From the NCBI RefSeq assembly GCF_003671765.1, contig NZ_QPIB01000001.1, positions 186,001 through 250,000 on the forward strand: a stretch of DNA of 64,000 bases, written 5' to 3'. This document shows, in pieces, positions 52,645 through 64,000 of this stretch. The position numbers and the translations under genes were made by a program. The notes beneath the pieces are model-generated. The model did not search any database and was not told where the DNA came from. It was given only the letters and a program-made list of their open reading frames with translations. Source of the DNA: Xenophilus sp. E41 (GTDB taxonomy: Bacteria > Pseudomonadota > Gammaproteobacteria > Burkholderiales > Burkholderiaceae_C). Position 1 is the stretch's first letter, and each line of letters opens with the position of its first letter.

Positions 52645-54484
52645 TCCGCCAACCCTCCCAGCATCCGCATGATGCTGGCCGTCACCGTCTTCAACTCCTC
52701 ATCGATCACCTGCAAGCTGCGCGGCTGCTCGAACACGTAGAAGTGCCGGTTGAACGGGATCTCGTACCCCACCTTGCTCTTCTCCTCGTCAATCCACGCA
52801 TCGGGTGCATGCGGCAGCACCTCGCGTGCGAAGTAGGCGCGGATGTCTTCGCCCAGCGGCACGTTCTCGGTGTCGCGCAGCGCGCTGTCGGGCTGGGGCC
52901 TGCCTTTTTGCTTGCCCTTGGCGCCCAGCACCGGCTGGCCCGCGGCGTCCTTCAGCGGGCGCTCGACGGTGATGGTGGTGTAGCCGAAGTCCTCGTTGCG
53001 GAAGATGCGCGCGATGGGCGCGCGCCTGAGGCGGCCGCCCTCCGGCGCCACGGGCGAGTTGTCGGTGTGCGTCACCAACTGCGGCTCACCCAGCGCCTGG
53101 CCGGCGGCGTCGAACACGGTGACGAGCTCGGCCTCGGTGAAGTCACCGAACAGCCGCGTGACGGTGGCGATGTGGGCCTCGCTCATTTCCCGTCGCTTGC
53201 TGCCCAGGCTCTTGCGCATCTTCTGCCAGAAGCCGCTGGCGTCGATGAGCTGCACCTGGCCTTTGCGCGCGGCCGGCTTCTTGTTCGACAACACCCACAC
53301 ATAGGTGGCGATGCCGGTGTTGTAGAACATGTCGGTGGGCAGGCCCACGATGGCCTCCACCAGGTCGTTCTCCAGCACGTAGCGGCGGATCTCGCTCTCG
53401 CCGCTGCCGGCGCCGCCCGTGAACAGGGGCGAGCCGTTGAGCACGATGCCGAAGCGGCTGCCGCCGTCCTGCGCGGGCCGCATCTTGGCCACCAGGTGCA
53501 TTAGGAAAAGCATGGAGCCGTCGCTCACCCGCGGCAGTCCGGGGCCGAAGCGCCCGGCAAAGCCTTTCTGCTCATGCTCCTGCCGCACGGCCTTTTCGAC
53601 CTTCTTCCACTCCACGCCGAAGGGCGGGTTGGAGAGCATGTAGTCGAACTTGCGGCCCGCGTAGCCGTCGTCGCTCAGCGTGTTGCCGGCCACGATGTTG
53701 CCCACGTCCTGCCCACGGATGAGCATGTCGGCCTTGCAGATCGCATAGCTCTCGTCGTTGAGTTCCTGGCCGTAAAGCGTGAGCCGGGCCTGCGGGTTGT
53801 GGGCCAGCAGGTGCTCGCCTGCCACCGACAGCATGCCCCCGTGCCCGCAGTGGGGTCGTACACGGTACGCACCACGGCGTTGCCCGGTGTGAGCACGTCG
53901 TCGTCTTCGATGAAGAGCAGGTTTACCATCAGGCGGATGACTTCGCGTGGGGTGAAGTGCTCCCCAGCCGTCTCGTTGCTGATTTCGGCGAACTTGCGGA
54001 TCAGCTCTTCAAACACCCCGCCCATGCTGGCGTTGTCGACCGAGCCCGGGTGCAGGTCGATGCCCGCAAATTTCTCGGTGACCAGGTACAGCAGATTGGC
54101 CTTGGCCAAGCGCTCGACCTGGGCATGGAAGTCGAAGCGCTCGAAGATGTCGCGCGCCTCGGGTTAGAAGGCCTTGACGTAGGCGTAGAGGTTCTGGCGG
54201 ATGTGGTCCTGGTCACCCAGCAGCGTGGGCAGGTCCAGCGGCGAATCGTTGTAGAAGCCCAGGTTGCCTGCGGCGCGGTACAGGAAGGGCTCGGGGTTGA
54301 TGCCCTTCTTCTCGCGCGAGGCCTTTTCTGCCAGCACCTTGGGCTTGGTGGCTTCCAGCACGCAGTCGAGCCGGCGCAGCACGGTAAAGGGCAGGATGAC
54401 GCGACCGTATTCGGACTGCTTGTAGTCGCCGCGCAGCAGATCGGCGACGGACCAGATGAAGGACGAGAGGGCTTGAGGGGTCAT
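52641..54484 (-). pseudogene. hsdM: Type I modification methylase HsdM, nonsense codon and frameshift
   Basis: The N-terminal helical domain ('TPQALSSFIWSVADLLRGDY', 'NLYAYVKAF') ends at a TAA (54164-54166) after residue 106, where the same frame then continues with 'PEARDIFERFDFHAQ'. It reads on to the SAM motif 'YDPTAGTG', where one base is missing from a G run (C5 at 53836-53840 on the plus strand), and the next frame resumes with '[20 protein letters not shown]'. Catalytic motif NPPF is present downstream. All parts of a normal HsdM are there, so this is a recently broken gene. Confidence 0.88.
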
Positions 54485-54645
54485 GCGAGCGAGAAGCCGG
54501 AAAAGCGCTGGCGCCCGGAAGGCAAAAGGCACGGCGTTGCCGGGCCGATCACGCCGGGCTGCGCGGGCGCGGGCGCGGCAGTCTAGCAAGCCGCTCCGCC
54601 ACGACTGCAGCACCGCGGCGGCAACCTTCGCTGCAGGCATATGGA

Positions 54646-54661
54646 TATGCCCCGATCTTCG
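54646..54661. promoter_or_regulatory. Inverted repeat upstream of the second Bug receptor
   Basis: GGCATAT-GG-ATATGCC, perfect 7-base arms, lies 38 bases before the Bug receptor ATG and in the divergent gap to hsdM. It may be an operator; no regulator gene is adjacent. Confidence 0.4.
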
Positions 54662-54698
54662 TTGGCCGCACGCGGTGGCGCTTTGACAATGCGCGCCC

Positions 54699-55679
54699 AT
54701 GCGCCAACGCCGCCTCTTTCTTTCCGCCCTGCTCTCGTTCACCGGCCTGCTGGCCGCCACGGCGACGCAGGCGCAGCCCCATCCCTTTCCCAACGGCCCC
54801 GTGCGGCTGGTCGTGCTCAACGTGGCGGGCAGTCCGCCCGACCTGCTGGCCCGGCGCCTGGGTGCGAAGCTGGCGGCGGAATGGAAGTCACCCGTGGTGG
54901 TCGAGAACAAGCCCGGCGCGGGCGGCGCCATCGCGGCGGACACCGTGGCCAAGGCCGCACCGGACGGCCGGACCCTGCTGATCGGCGCCGACGGGCCGAT
55001 CACCATCCTGCCCGCCCTGGGCGCCACGCTGCCCTACGACGCGCAACGCGACCTGGCACCGGTCGCCGCGCTCGGCGAGACGGAGTTCGTGCTGGTGACG
55101 CATCCCGGCACCGGCTGGCGCACGCTGGGCGACTTCGTGCGCACGGCCAAGGCGCGCCCGGGGCAGTTGAATTACGCGTCCGGCGGCAACGGCAGCCCGC
55201 AGCAGCTGGCGGCCGAACTGCTCAAGCAGCGCGCGGGCATCTACGTGACGCACATCCCCTACCGCGCCGCGCCCGCCGGCCTGCAGGACGTGCTGGCCGG
55301 CCGCATCGACGCCATGTTCATCGCCGTCGGTGCCGCACTGCCGCAGATCCAGGCCGGTCGCCTGGTGGCGCTGGCCAGCGGCGGCGCGCGCCGCCACCCG
55401 CTGCTGCCGAACACGCCGGCGCTGGCGGAAAGCTACCCGGACCTGCGAGCCGGCACCTGGTTCGGGCTGTTCGCGCCCGCCGCCACGCCACCCGCCACGC
55501 TGCGCCTCATCGAGGCAGCCAGCACCCGGGCCCTGGCCGACCCGGCCCTGCGCGCGGAGTTCGGCGCGCAGGGCGTCGACATCACCGGCGAGCCCGGCGC
55601 GGCGCTCCATGCGCGGGTGCAATCCGAATCGGCGCGCTTCGCCGCGCTGGCCAAGGCCACGGGTATCCGGCCCGACTGA
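54699..55679 (+). CDS. Bug/TctC family solute receptor
   Basis: A 326-residue periplasmic binding protein of the tripartite tricarboxylate transporter family. Signal peptide to about residue 25 ('ATATQAQPHPFP'), then 'VRLVVLNVAGSPPDLLARRL', 'VVVENKPGAGGAIAADTVAK' and 'HIPYRAAPAGLQDVLAGRID'. No membrane components nearby. Convergent with the acyl-CoA ligase gene. Probably binds a carboxylic acid, as most Bug proteins do. Confidence 0.9.
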   Translation: MRQRRLFLSALLSFTGLLAATATQAQPHPFPNGPVRLVVLNVAGSPPDLLARRLGAKLAAEWKSPVVVENKPGAGGAIAADTVAKAAPDGRTLLIGADGPITILPALGATLPYDAQRDLAPVAALGETEFVLVTHPGTGWRTLGDFVRTAKARPGQLNYASGGNGSPQQLAAELLKQRAGIYVTHIPYRAAPAGLQDVLAGRIDAMFIAVGAALPQIQAGRLVALASGGARRHPLLPNTPALAESYPDLRAGTWFGLFAPAATPPATLRLIEAASTRALADPALRAEFGAQGVDITGEPGAALHARVQSESARFAALAKATGIRPD

Positions 55680-55712
55680 CCCAGCTACCTGCCGCCCCAG
55701 CTCGAGGACGGA

Positions 55713-57425
55713 TCAACCGGCCTTGGGCGCGTCCTCCGCCTCCTGCAGCAGCCGCCACATCACCTTGCCGCTCCCGCTCTTGGGCAGCGCATCGAGGAAT
55801 TGCACCTGCCGCGGCACCTTGTAGGCCGCCATGTTCTCGCGGCACCAGGCGATGATGTCCTCGGCCTTCGTGTCCTTGTGCGTGGGGCGCAGAACGACCA
55901 TGGCCTTGACCGATTCGCCGCGGTAGGCGTCCCTGGTCGAGATGACGCACGCCTCCTGGATGGCCGGGTGCTTGAACATCAGCAGCTCGACCTCCGCCGG
56001 CCAGACCTTGAAGCCGCTGGCGTTGATCATGCGCTTGAGGCGGTCGGTGATGAAGAAGTAGCCCTCCTCGTCCATGCGGCCCATGTCGCCCGAGCGGAAG
56101 AAGCGCTTGCCCTCGAACTCGACGAAGGCGGCCGCGGTGGCGTCGGGCCGCTTCCAGTAGCCCTGGAAGACCTGCGGGCCGTGGATGATGATCTCGCCCG
56201 ATTCGCCCACGGGCAGTTCCTGCAGGGTCTCGGGGTCGACCACGCGCGCGTCGACGCCCTCGAAGGGCATGCCCAGGCACTGCTGCTTGGCATGGTCGGG
56301 CGGGTTGGCGTGCGAGGGCGCGGCGGTCTCGGTCAGGCCATAGCCTTCCTGGTAGCTCAAACCGAACTCTTCGAGCAGGCGCTGGGCGACGGCCTGCGGC
56401 ATGGCCGCCCCGCCACCGCCGATGTAGATGAGGCTGGACAGGTCGTAGTTCTTGAAGTTCGGGCTGGCCATGAGGTCGATGACCATCGTGGGGATGTTGG
56501 TCCAGCTCGTGACCTTCCACTTCGAGATCAGGTGCCCGGCCACGTCACGGTCCCAGCGCGGCATGATGACCAGGCTGGCCGAACTCAGGATGGCCGTGTG
56601 CATCATGCTCACGATGCCGGTGATGTGGAACATCGGCACCACGGCCAGCACCACAGTCTCGGCCGAGGCGCAGCCCCACATCTTGCCGGAGATGGCGTTG
56701 TGCATGGGGCTCGAGTGGTGGTGGATGCAGCCCTTGGGCAGGCCGGTGGTACCGCTGGTGTAGGGCAGCAGTGCCATGTCGTCGCGGCCCACCACGTGCT
56801 CGGGCGGCGGCTCGCCGGCGGCCAGCACCTCGGTCCAGGCGTGGACCTCGCCGCCGTCGAGCGACGGCAGCGGGTGTCGCGTGAGCAGCCAGTCGCGCCA
56901 GGCGTTCGCCATCGCGGGCGAGTCGGCGGCGGCCGTGTCGAAGGCATCGGTGAACTGCGTGACGACCAGGTGCTTCAGGCCCTCACCCGCGGGCAGCGCG
57001 TTGCTGGCCTTGGCCAGTTCCGGTGCCAGGTCGCCGGTGGTGATGGCGACCTTGGCGTCGGGGTCGGTGATGTAGTGCTTGAGCTCCTCGGCCTTGTTCA
57101 TCGGGTTGACGGGCACCACGACGGCGTTGGCGCGCAGGATGGCGAAATGCGCGATCACCAGCTGCGGCGTGTTCTGCATGTCGAGCACCACGCGGTCGCC
57201 ACGCTGCACGCCCATCGCATGCAGGGCGCCGGCCAGCGCATCGACCTGCGCCGCCAGCTCGCGGTACGTCGTCACGCGGTCGAAGAACACCAGCGCCGGC
57301 TTGTCGGGGTAGCGCTCGGCCGAGGTCTTGAGGTTGTGCCACAGCGAGGTGGCGGGCAGCAGGATGTCGTGCGGGATGCGCTTGGGCCAGAACTTGAAAT
57401 GCGGGCGATCGGCGGGTGTGGGCAT
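55713..57425 (-). CDS. AMP-forming acyl-CoA ligase (long-chain fatty acid type)
   Basis: A 570-residue ANL superfamily enzyme. AMP-binding motif 'LPYTSGTTGLPKGCIHHH', 'YGLTETAAPSHANP', 'GDMGRMDEEGYFFITDRLKR' and the catalytic Lys in 'LPKSGSGKVMWRLL' are present. It activates a fatty or aromatic acid with ATP and CoA. GGAG 9 bases upstream supports ATG 57425. The upstream gene on the same strand is a nitronate monooxygenase-like enzyme, 114 bases away. Confidence 0.9.
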   Translation of the reverse strand: MPTPADRPHFKFWPKRIPHDILLPATSLWHNLKTSAERYPDKPALVFFDRVTTYRELAAQVDALAGALHAMGVQRGDRVVLDMQNTPQLVIAHFAILRANAVVVPVNPMNKAEELKHYITDPDAKVAITTGDLAPELAKASNALPAGEGLKHLVVTQFTDAFDTAAADSPAMANAWRDWLLTRHPLPSLDGGEVHAWTEVLAAGEPPPEHVVGRDDMALLPYTSGTTGLPKGCIHHHSSPMHNAISGKMWGCASAETVVLAVVPMFHITGIVSMMHTAILSSASLVIMPRWDRDVAGHLISKWKVTSWTNIPTMVIDLMASPNFKNYDLSSLIYIGGGGAAMPQAVAQRLLEEFGLSYQEGYGLTETAAPSHANPPDHAKQQCLGMPFEGVDARVVDPETLQELPVGESGEIIIHGPQVFQGYWKRPDATAAAFVEFEGKRFFRSGDMGRMDEEGYFFITDRLKRMINASGFKVWPAEVELLMFKHPAIQEACVISTRDAYRGESVKAMVVLRPTHKDTKAEDIIAWCRENMAAYKVPRQVQFLDALPKSGSGKVMWRLLQEAEDAPKAG

Positions 57426-57539
57426 GCAGGCTGTCTCCGGAAAGACAGCAAGGGTACGACGCGAGGCCGCAGCGCCGAATGGGGGAAGCCCCGCAGGCGT
57501 CACGTGCGCGACGGCGCGGCCACCCCGCCCGCGCGGCGT

Positions 57540-59569
<2,030 letters not shown>

Positions 59570-59573
<4 letters not shown>

Positions 59574-60367
59574 CGCTGATTTCCAAACGCCTCTTCACCA
59601 CCGGCCTGCTCGCCGCCGCCGCCCTGGCCGCCGCCGGCGCCGCCCAGGCGCAGAGCGCGCTCGACAACATCATGAAGTCGAAGACGCTGAAGGTCGCCGT
59701 GCCCACCGACTACCCGCCCTACGGCTTCGTCGGCACCGACATGGCGCCGCAAGGCCTGGACATCGACATGGCCAAGCTGATCGCCGCAAAGATGGGCGTC
59801 AAGCTCGAGCTGGTGCCCGTGACCAGCGCCAACCGCATTCCCTATCTGCAGACCAAGAAGGCCGACCTGGTCATCTCCACCCTGGGCAAGAACGCCGAGC
59901 GCGAGAAGGTGATCGACTTCTCGTCCGCCTACGCGCCCTTCTTCCAGGGCGTGTTCGCGGCCAAGTCGCTCAAGCTCACCGACTTCAAGGACATGGCCGG
60001 CAAGACCGTGGCCGTGACCCGCGGCGCGATGGAAGACCAGGAACTGAACAAGGTGGCGCCGCCCAACGTCGACTACCGCCGCTTCGAGGACAACAACGCC
60101 ACCGTGGCCGCCTTCGTCGCCGGCCAGACGCAGACCATTGCCATGAGCGGCGCGGTCGCGGCCGAGATGATCCGCAAGAACCCGAAGATCAACGCCGAAT
60201 ACAAGCTGCTGCTCAAGGACAGCCCCTGCTTCGTGGGCATCGCCAAGGGCGAGGACGCGCTCAAGGCCAAGGTCAACGAGATCATCGCGGCTGCCAAGAA
60301 GGACGGCACGCTGGACAAGATGTCCAAGCAGTGGCTGGGCAAGGGCATCGGCGACCTTCCGGTGTAA
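59570..60367 (+). CDS. Amino-acid ABC transporter, periplasmic binding protein
   Basis: A 265-residue HisJ/GlnH-type binding protein. Signal peptide to about residue 28 (AQAQS). The mature part carries 'LKVAVPTDYPPYGFVG', 'GLDIDMAKLIAAKMGVKLEL', 'KKADLVISTLGKNAEREKVI' and 'DFSSAYAPFF', the family core. Ligand is probably a polar amino acid; not determinable. Start overlaps the GntR stop by 4 bases. Separated from the permease by 166 bases full of hairpins. Confidence 0.92.
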
Positions 60368-60382
60368 GGCTCACCCCCGTTT

Positions 60383-60451
60383 GGACGGCCTCACTGCGTG
60401 TGGCCGTCCCATACCCCCTCAAGGGGGCGCACCCAGCGGCCCGGCAAAGCC
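60383..60451 (+). promoter_or_regulatory. Hairpin cluster between binding-protein and permease genes
   Basis: Three stems follow the binding-protein stop: GGACGGCC-N11-GGCCGTCC (60383-60409), CCCCCT-CA-AGGGGG (60414-60427) and CCGGC-AAA-GCCGG. Such stems protect the upstream message in many ABC operons, giving more binding protein than permease. Confidence 0.55.
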
Positions 60452-60533
60452 GGTTCCGCGGGTGCTCCCGAACAGGCCTCGCTTCGCTTGCCCTTGAACG
60501 GCACCTGCACTCTGCCTCTCACACGCCACTTCC

Positions 60534-61187
60534 ATGACCTTCGATTTCTGGGCCATCCTCGTCGACTGGCGGCTGCTCGCCAAGGGCGTGGCATGGACGC
60601 TCGGCCTCACGGCCATCGCCACCGTGATCGGCATGGTCGTCGGCGTGGCCTGCGCCTGGGCCCGGGCCTACGGCGCGCCGTGGCTGCGCTGGATGGTGGG
60701 CACGTACGTGGAGCTGATCCGCAACACGCCCTTCATCGTGCAGCTGTTCTTCATCTTCTTCGGGCTGCCGGCCTCGGGCATCAAGCTCACGCCCGAGGTG
60801 GCCTCGATCATCGCGATGGTGCTGAACCTCGGAGCCTACGCCACCGAGATCATCCGCGCCGGCATCGAGGCCACGCCCAAGGGGCAGATCGAGGCCGCCG
60901 TGAGCCTCGCGCTCACCCGGGCGCAGGTCTTCCTGCGCGTGGTGCTGCCGCCAGCCATGAAGAAGGTCTGGCCCGCGATGGTGAGCCAGATCATCATCGT
61001 GATGCTGGGCTCCGCGGTGTGCGGCCAGATCTCGGTCGAGGAACTGAGCTATGCCGCCAACCTCATCCAGAGCCGCAACTTCCGCGCCTTCGAGGCCTTC
61101 ATCGTCGCCACGCTGATCTACCTGGCGCTGTCGGTTCTCGCGCGCCGCTTCTTCAACTGGGCCGGGCCCAAGTACTTTGGACGTTGA
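60534..61187 (+). CDS. Amino-acid ABC transporter permease (first)
   Basis: A 217-residue HisM/GlnP-type permease with about five helices. The EAA loop is 'EAAVSLALTRAQVFLRVVLP' and 'ELIRNTPFIVQLFFIFFGLP' marks the family. Two bases separate its stop from the next permease start, so they probably form a heterodimer in the inner membrane. Confidence 0.92.
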   Translation: MTFDFWAILVDWRLLAKGVAWTLGLTAIATVIGMVVGVACAWARAYGAPWLRWMVGTYVELIRNTPFIVQLFFIFFGLPASGIKLTPEVASIIAMVLNLGAYATEIIRAGIEATPKGQIEAAVSLALTRAQVFLRVVLPPAMKKVWPAMVSQIIIVMLGSAVCGQISVEELSYAANLIQSRNFRAFEAFIVATLIYLALSVLARRFFNWAGPKYFGR

Positions 61188-61189
61188 AG

Positions 61190-61840
61190 ATGACTGAATT
61201 CACCCTCTGGGACATCCTGCGCAACCTGCTGCTGGCGCTGCGCTGGACAGTGGTGCTGTCGCTGATCGCCTTCGTCGGCGGCGGTATCGTGGGCGGGCTT
61301 CTGCTGGCGCTGCGGCTGCGCGCCGGGCCGCTGCTGCAGAAGCTCATCTCCGGCTACGTGCAGCTCTTCCAGGGCACGCCGCTGCTGATGCAGCTCTTCC
61401 TGGCCTACTTCGGCATCGCGCTCTTCGGCATCGACGTGTCGGCATGGACCGCCGCGTCCGTCGCGCTCACGCTCTACACCAGCGCCTTCCTCACCGAGAT
61501 CTGGCGCGGCTGCGTGGCGTCCATCCCCAAGGGCCAATGGGAGGCCTCGGGCAGCCTGGCCCTGTCCTTCGGCGAACAGATGCGCCACGTGATCCTTCCG
61601 CAGGCAGTGAAGATCGCCATCGCACCCACGGTGGGCTTCCTGGTGCAGGTCATCAAGGGCACGGCGCTGGCCTCGGTGATCGGCTTCGTCGAGCTCACCA
61701 AGGCCGGCAGCATGATTGCCAACGTCACCTTCGCGCCCTTCACCGTGTTCAGCTGCGTCGCGCTGCTGTACTTCGCGCTGTGCTTCCCGGTGAGCCTGTA
61801 CGCCAGGCACCTCGAACGCCGCACGCGCAGCACGCGTTGA
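61190..61840 (+). CDS. Amino-acid ABC transporter permease (second)
   Basis: A 216-residue permease, partner of the preceding one. 'YVQLFQGTPLLMQLFLAYFG' and the EAA loop 'WEASGSLALSFGEQMRHVILP' are present. Start ATG 61190. It completes the membrane dimer; the ATPase gene follows after 31 bases. Confidence 0.92.
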   Translation: MTEFTLWDILRNLLLALRWTVVLSLIAFVGGGIVGGLLLALRLRAGPLLQKLISGYVQLFQGTPLLMQLFLAYFGIALFGIDVSAWTAASVALTLYTSAFLTEIWRGCVASIPKGQWEASGSLALSFGEQMRHVILPQAVKIAIAPTVGFLVQVIKGTALASVIGFVELTKAGSMIANVTFAPFTVFSCVALLYFALCFPVSLYARHLERRTRSTR

Positions 61841-61871
61841 GCCCCTCCCCTCCCCCTCTTCCCACACCGCC

Positions 61872-62657
<786 letters not shown>

Positions 62658-62688
62658 GCCGGCCGTCCCCCCCGCGGCCGCCACGAGA

Positions 62689-62730
62689 CAACGCCCGCCG
62701 GTGCATCGCACTGGCGGGCGTTGTTTGTTG
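62689..62730. terminator. Bidirectional terminator after the ABC operon
   Basis: ACAACGCCCGCC pairs with GGCGGGCGTTGT over a 13-base loop and is followed by TTGTT on the plus strand and TCTCG on the other. It separates the ABC operon from the convergent Gly-rich gene. Confidence 0.8.
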
Positions 62731-62750
62731 CAGCGAAGCCGCTGTGGCGA

Positions 62751-64000
62751 CTACTTGGCGAGCGCGCCGGTCACCGGACTCAGGAGCCCGCCCAGCAAGC
62801 CGCCGCCCGTCCCGGCGCTGGCGGTCGTGGTGCCACCCGTGGTGCCGACCCCGGCACCCAGGCCCAGCCCGCCGGTGATGCCGCCGACGGTGGTGCCCAC
62901 GCCGTTGACGACGTTGCCCACCACGCCGCCCACGCCCGCGCCGGCCCCGACGCCGGCGCCCGTGCCGGAAGGCGTGGCCGCCACGCCGGCGCCCAGCCCC
63001 AGGCCGGCCGTCACGCTTCCGACGGTGCTGCCCAGGCCGCTGACCGTGCTGCCGACCAGGCCCGCCCCGGCACCGGCGCCTGCACCGGCGGCAATGCCAC
63101 CGCTGCCCGCGCTCACGCCGCCGCCGGCACCGACGCCGAGGCCGGCCGTCAAGCCGCCGTTGCCTCCGGTGAGGCCGCCCGTCAGGCCGCCCAACAGGCT
63201 GCCCTGCTGACCGTCGGTGGCATGGACCACGCCGCCGACCGACGCCACGGTGTTGCCCAGGCCGCTGGTGATGCCGTTGCTGCCGTCGCCCTTGATGCCC
63301 GTGCCGAGCTGGTTCGTGAGGTTCGCGACCGGCTCGCCGACACCCAGGCCGTCGCCCACGCGCTGCGTCAGCGTGCCGACGTTACGGTCGATGGGCACGA
63401 TCACGTTGTTGAGCTGGCCCGTCACCTGGCGCACGCTGCCGTTGTCGGTCACGTTGGCCAGTTGGCCCGAGAGACCGCTCACGCCGTCGCCCACCTTGTC
63501 CACCAACCCACCGGCCGCGCCCGTCACGGGCCGCAGCGGCGTGTTGCTTCCGACGGCGGTGACCAGTTCGCCGGTGCTCGACACCGTCTTGCCCGCGTTG
63601 TCGACCACCGGCGGCAGGCCGCCCAGCGTCCCGCCGACCGCGTCGTCGCTCTTGCCCAGCTGGCCCAGCCCGTTGCTCACGGCCGTGCCGGTGCTGCCGA
63701 CGGTATTGCCGGCGTTGGTGAGCACGCCGCTGGCGGGGGTGCCCGTGCCCAGGCCCCCCACCGTCGTGCCGACGCCGGTCACCGTCTGGCCGACGCCGTT
63801 GATGATGTTGCCGGTGGCCGATGCGTTGCGGGTACCACCGCCGTCGCCGCCGCCCGGGTTGCCACCCCCCGGGTTGCCGCCGCCGGGGTTGCCGCCGCCT
63901 GGATTGCCGCCCACGTCGGTGCCGCCGCCCCCGCCCCCGCCCCCGCCGCCACTGCCGCCGCCCGTGCCGCCCCCGACGCCGCCGCCGACGTCACCGCCGC
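62751..64000 (-). CDS. Gly-rich repetitive protein, paralog, 5' end outside window
   Basis: At least 416 residues; the frame is still open at base 64000, so the start and any signal peptide lie beyond the window. The N-terminal visible part is a poly-Gly/Ser linker, followed by four copies of a 4-residue NPGG/G repeat (12-base unit, about 63855-63910). The body repeats 'VGxTVxxxGxxVGxLGxGTP' units and shares '[18 protein letters not shown]', '[10 protein letters not shown]' and 'PIDRNV' with the lipoprotein at 31274, of which it is clearly a paralog. It ends '[13 protein letters not shown]'. Unlike the 31-kb copy, no TpsB gene lies downstream. Confidence 0.8.
   Translation of the reverse strand, partial: GGDVGGGVGGGTGGGSGGGGGGGGGGTDVGGNPGGGNPGGGNPGGGNPGGGDGGGTRNASATGNIINGVGQTVTGVGTTVGGLGTGTPASGVLTNAGNTVGSTGTAVSNGLGQLGKSDDAVGGTLGGLPPVVDNAGKTVSSTGELVTAVGSNTPLRPVTGAAGGLVDKVGDGVSGLSGQLANVTDNGSVRQVTGQLNNVIVPIDRNVGTLTQRVGDGLGVGEPVANLTNQLGTGIKGDGSNGITSGLGNTVASVGGVVHATDGQQGSLLGGLTGGLTGGNGGLTAGLGVGAGGGVSAGSGGIAAGAGAGAGAGLVGSTVSGLGSTVGSVTAGLGLGAGVAATPSGTGAGVGAGAGVGGVVGNVVNGVGTTVGGITGGLGLGAGVGTTGGTTTASAGTGGGLLGGLLSPVTGALAK

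Noticed and set aside
49142-54484. Active type I restriction-modification system
   Set aside because: hsdM and hsdS are out of frame or stopped and the HsdR nuclease/helicase motor is absent.
49142-54698. Insertion-sequence mediated origin of the restriction locus
   Set aside because: No transposase, terminal inverted repeat or direct repeat was seen at the borders.
63855-63910. Possible CRISPR-like regular repeats
   Set aside because: The 12-base unit has no spacers and codes NPGG repeats in frame; it is a protein tandem repeat.

Overview
The window is GC-rich (about 70% by eye), densely packed DNA of a betaproteobacterium, most probably a Comamonadaceae close to Variovorax. This is inferred from gene content (five LysR regulators mostly beside their targets, two TctC/Bug receptors, a two-gene egtB-egtD set, a GshA of the proteobacterial type) and from a dispersed GCTAT-N7-ATAGC repeat whose look I associate with that family. 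No rRNA, tRNA, CRISPR array or insertion sequence was recognised.

Layout. 1-7 kb: two tandem Hsp20 chaperones, an MFS exporter with a divergent LysR, an ODP-type MBL-fold protein, and a LysR divergent from an omega-amino acid:pyruvate aminotransferase. 7-14.5 kb: a visibly less GC-rich block with a YeiH exporter and its LysR, then an NDP-forming acyl-CoA synthetase, a Bug receptor and a TauD-type dioxygenase in one direction, with a divergent LysR; it reads as an acquired catabolic cassette. 14.5-31 kb: an aspartoacylase-like enzyme behind an orphan contractile-tail sheath protein, the GTPase RbgA, acetyltransferase, thioesterase, a DUF4139 protein, a RaiA-like protein coupled to a 731-residue EF-hand/membrane protein, SDR, GAF-like protein, two ABM monooxygenases, GshA and a carboxylesterase. 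31-35 kb: a Gly-rich repetitive lipoprotein translationally coupled to a TpsB-type outer-membrane transporter. 35-47.6 kb: LysR/MHS transporter/DUF2817, small unknown proteins, DUF808, ferredoxin, MFS exporter, RluA, UspA, and an ergothioneine block (egtB, egtD, DUF427, 2OG dioxygenase). 47.7-49.1 kb: type II NADH dehydrogenase. 49.1-54.5 kb: a decayed type I restriction-modification locus in which the restriction subunit survives only as an in-frame chimera with a DUF262 protein, while hsdM and hsdS carry a nonsense codon and frameshifts. 54.7-62.7 kb: Bug receptor, acyl-CoA ligase, nitronate monooxygenase-like enzyme, and a GntR-led amino-acid ABC transporter operon. The window ends inside a second Gly-rich repetitive protein paralogous to the one at 31 kb.

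Most notable signals: the seven-copy 60-65 bp repeat, which in three places is part of a coding sequence (two genes end inside it, one NADH dehydrogenase is interrupted in frame by it); the DUF262-HsdR chimera; the Gly-rich lipoprotein/TpsB pair; and the orphan sheath gene.
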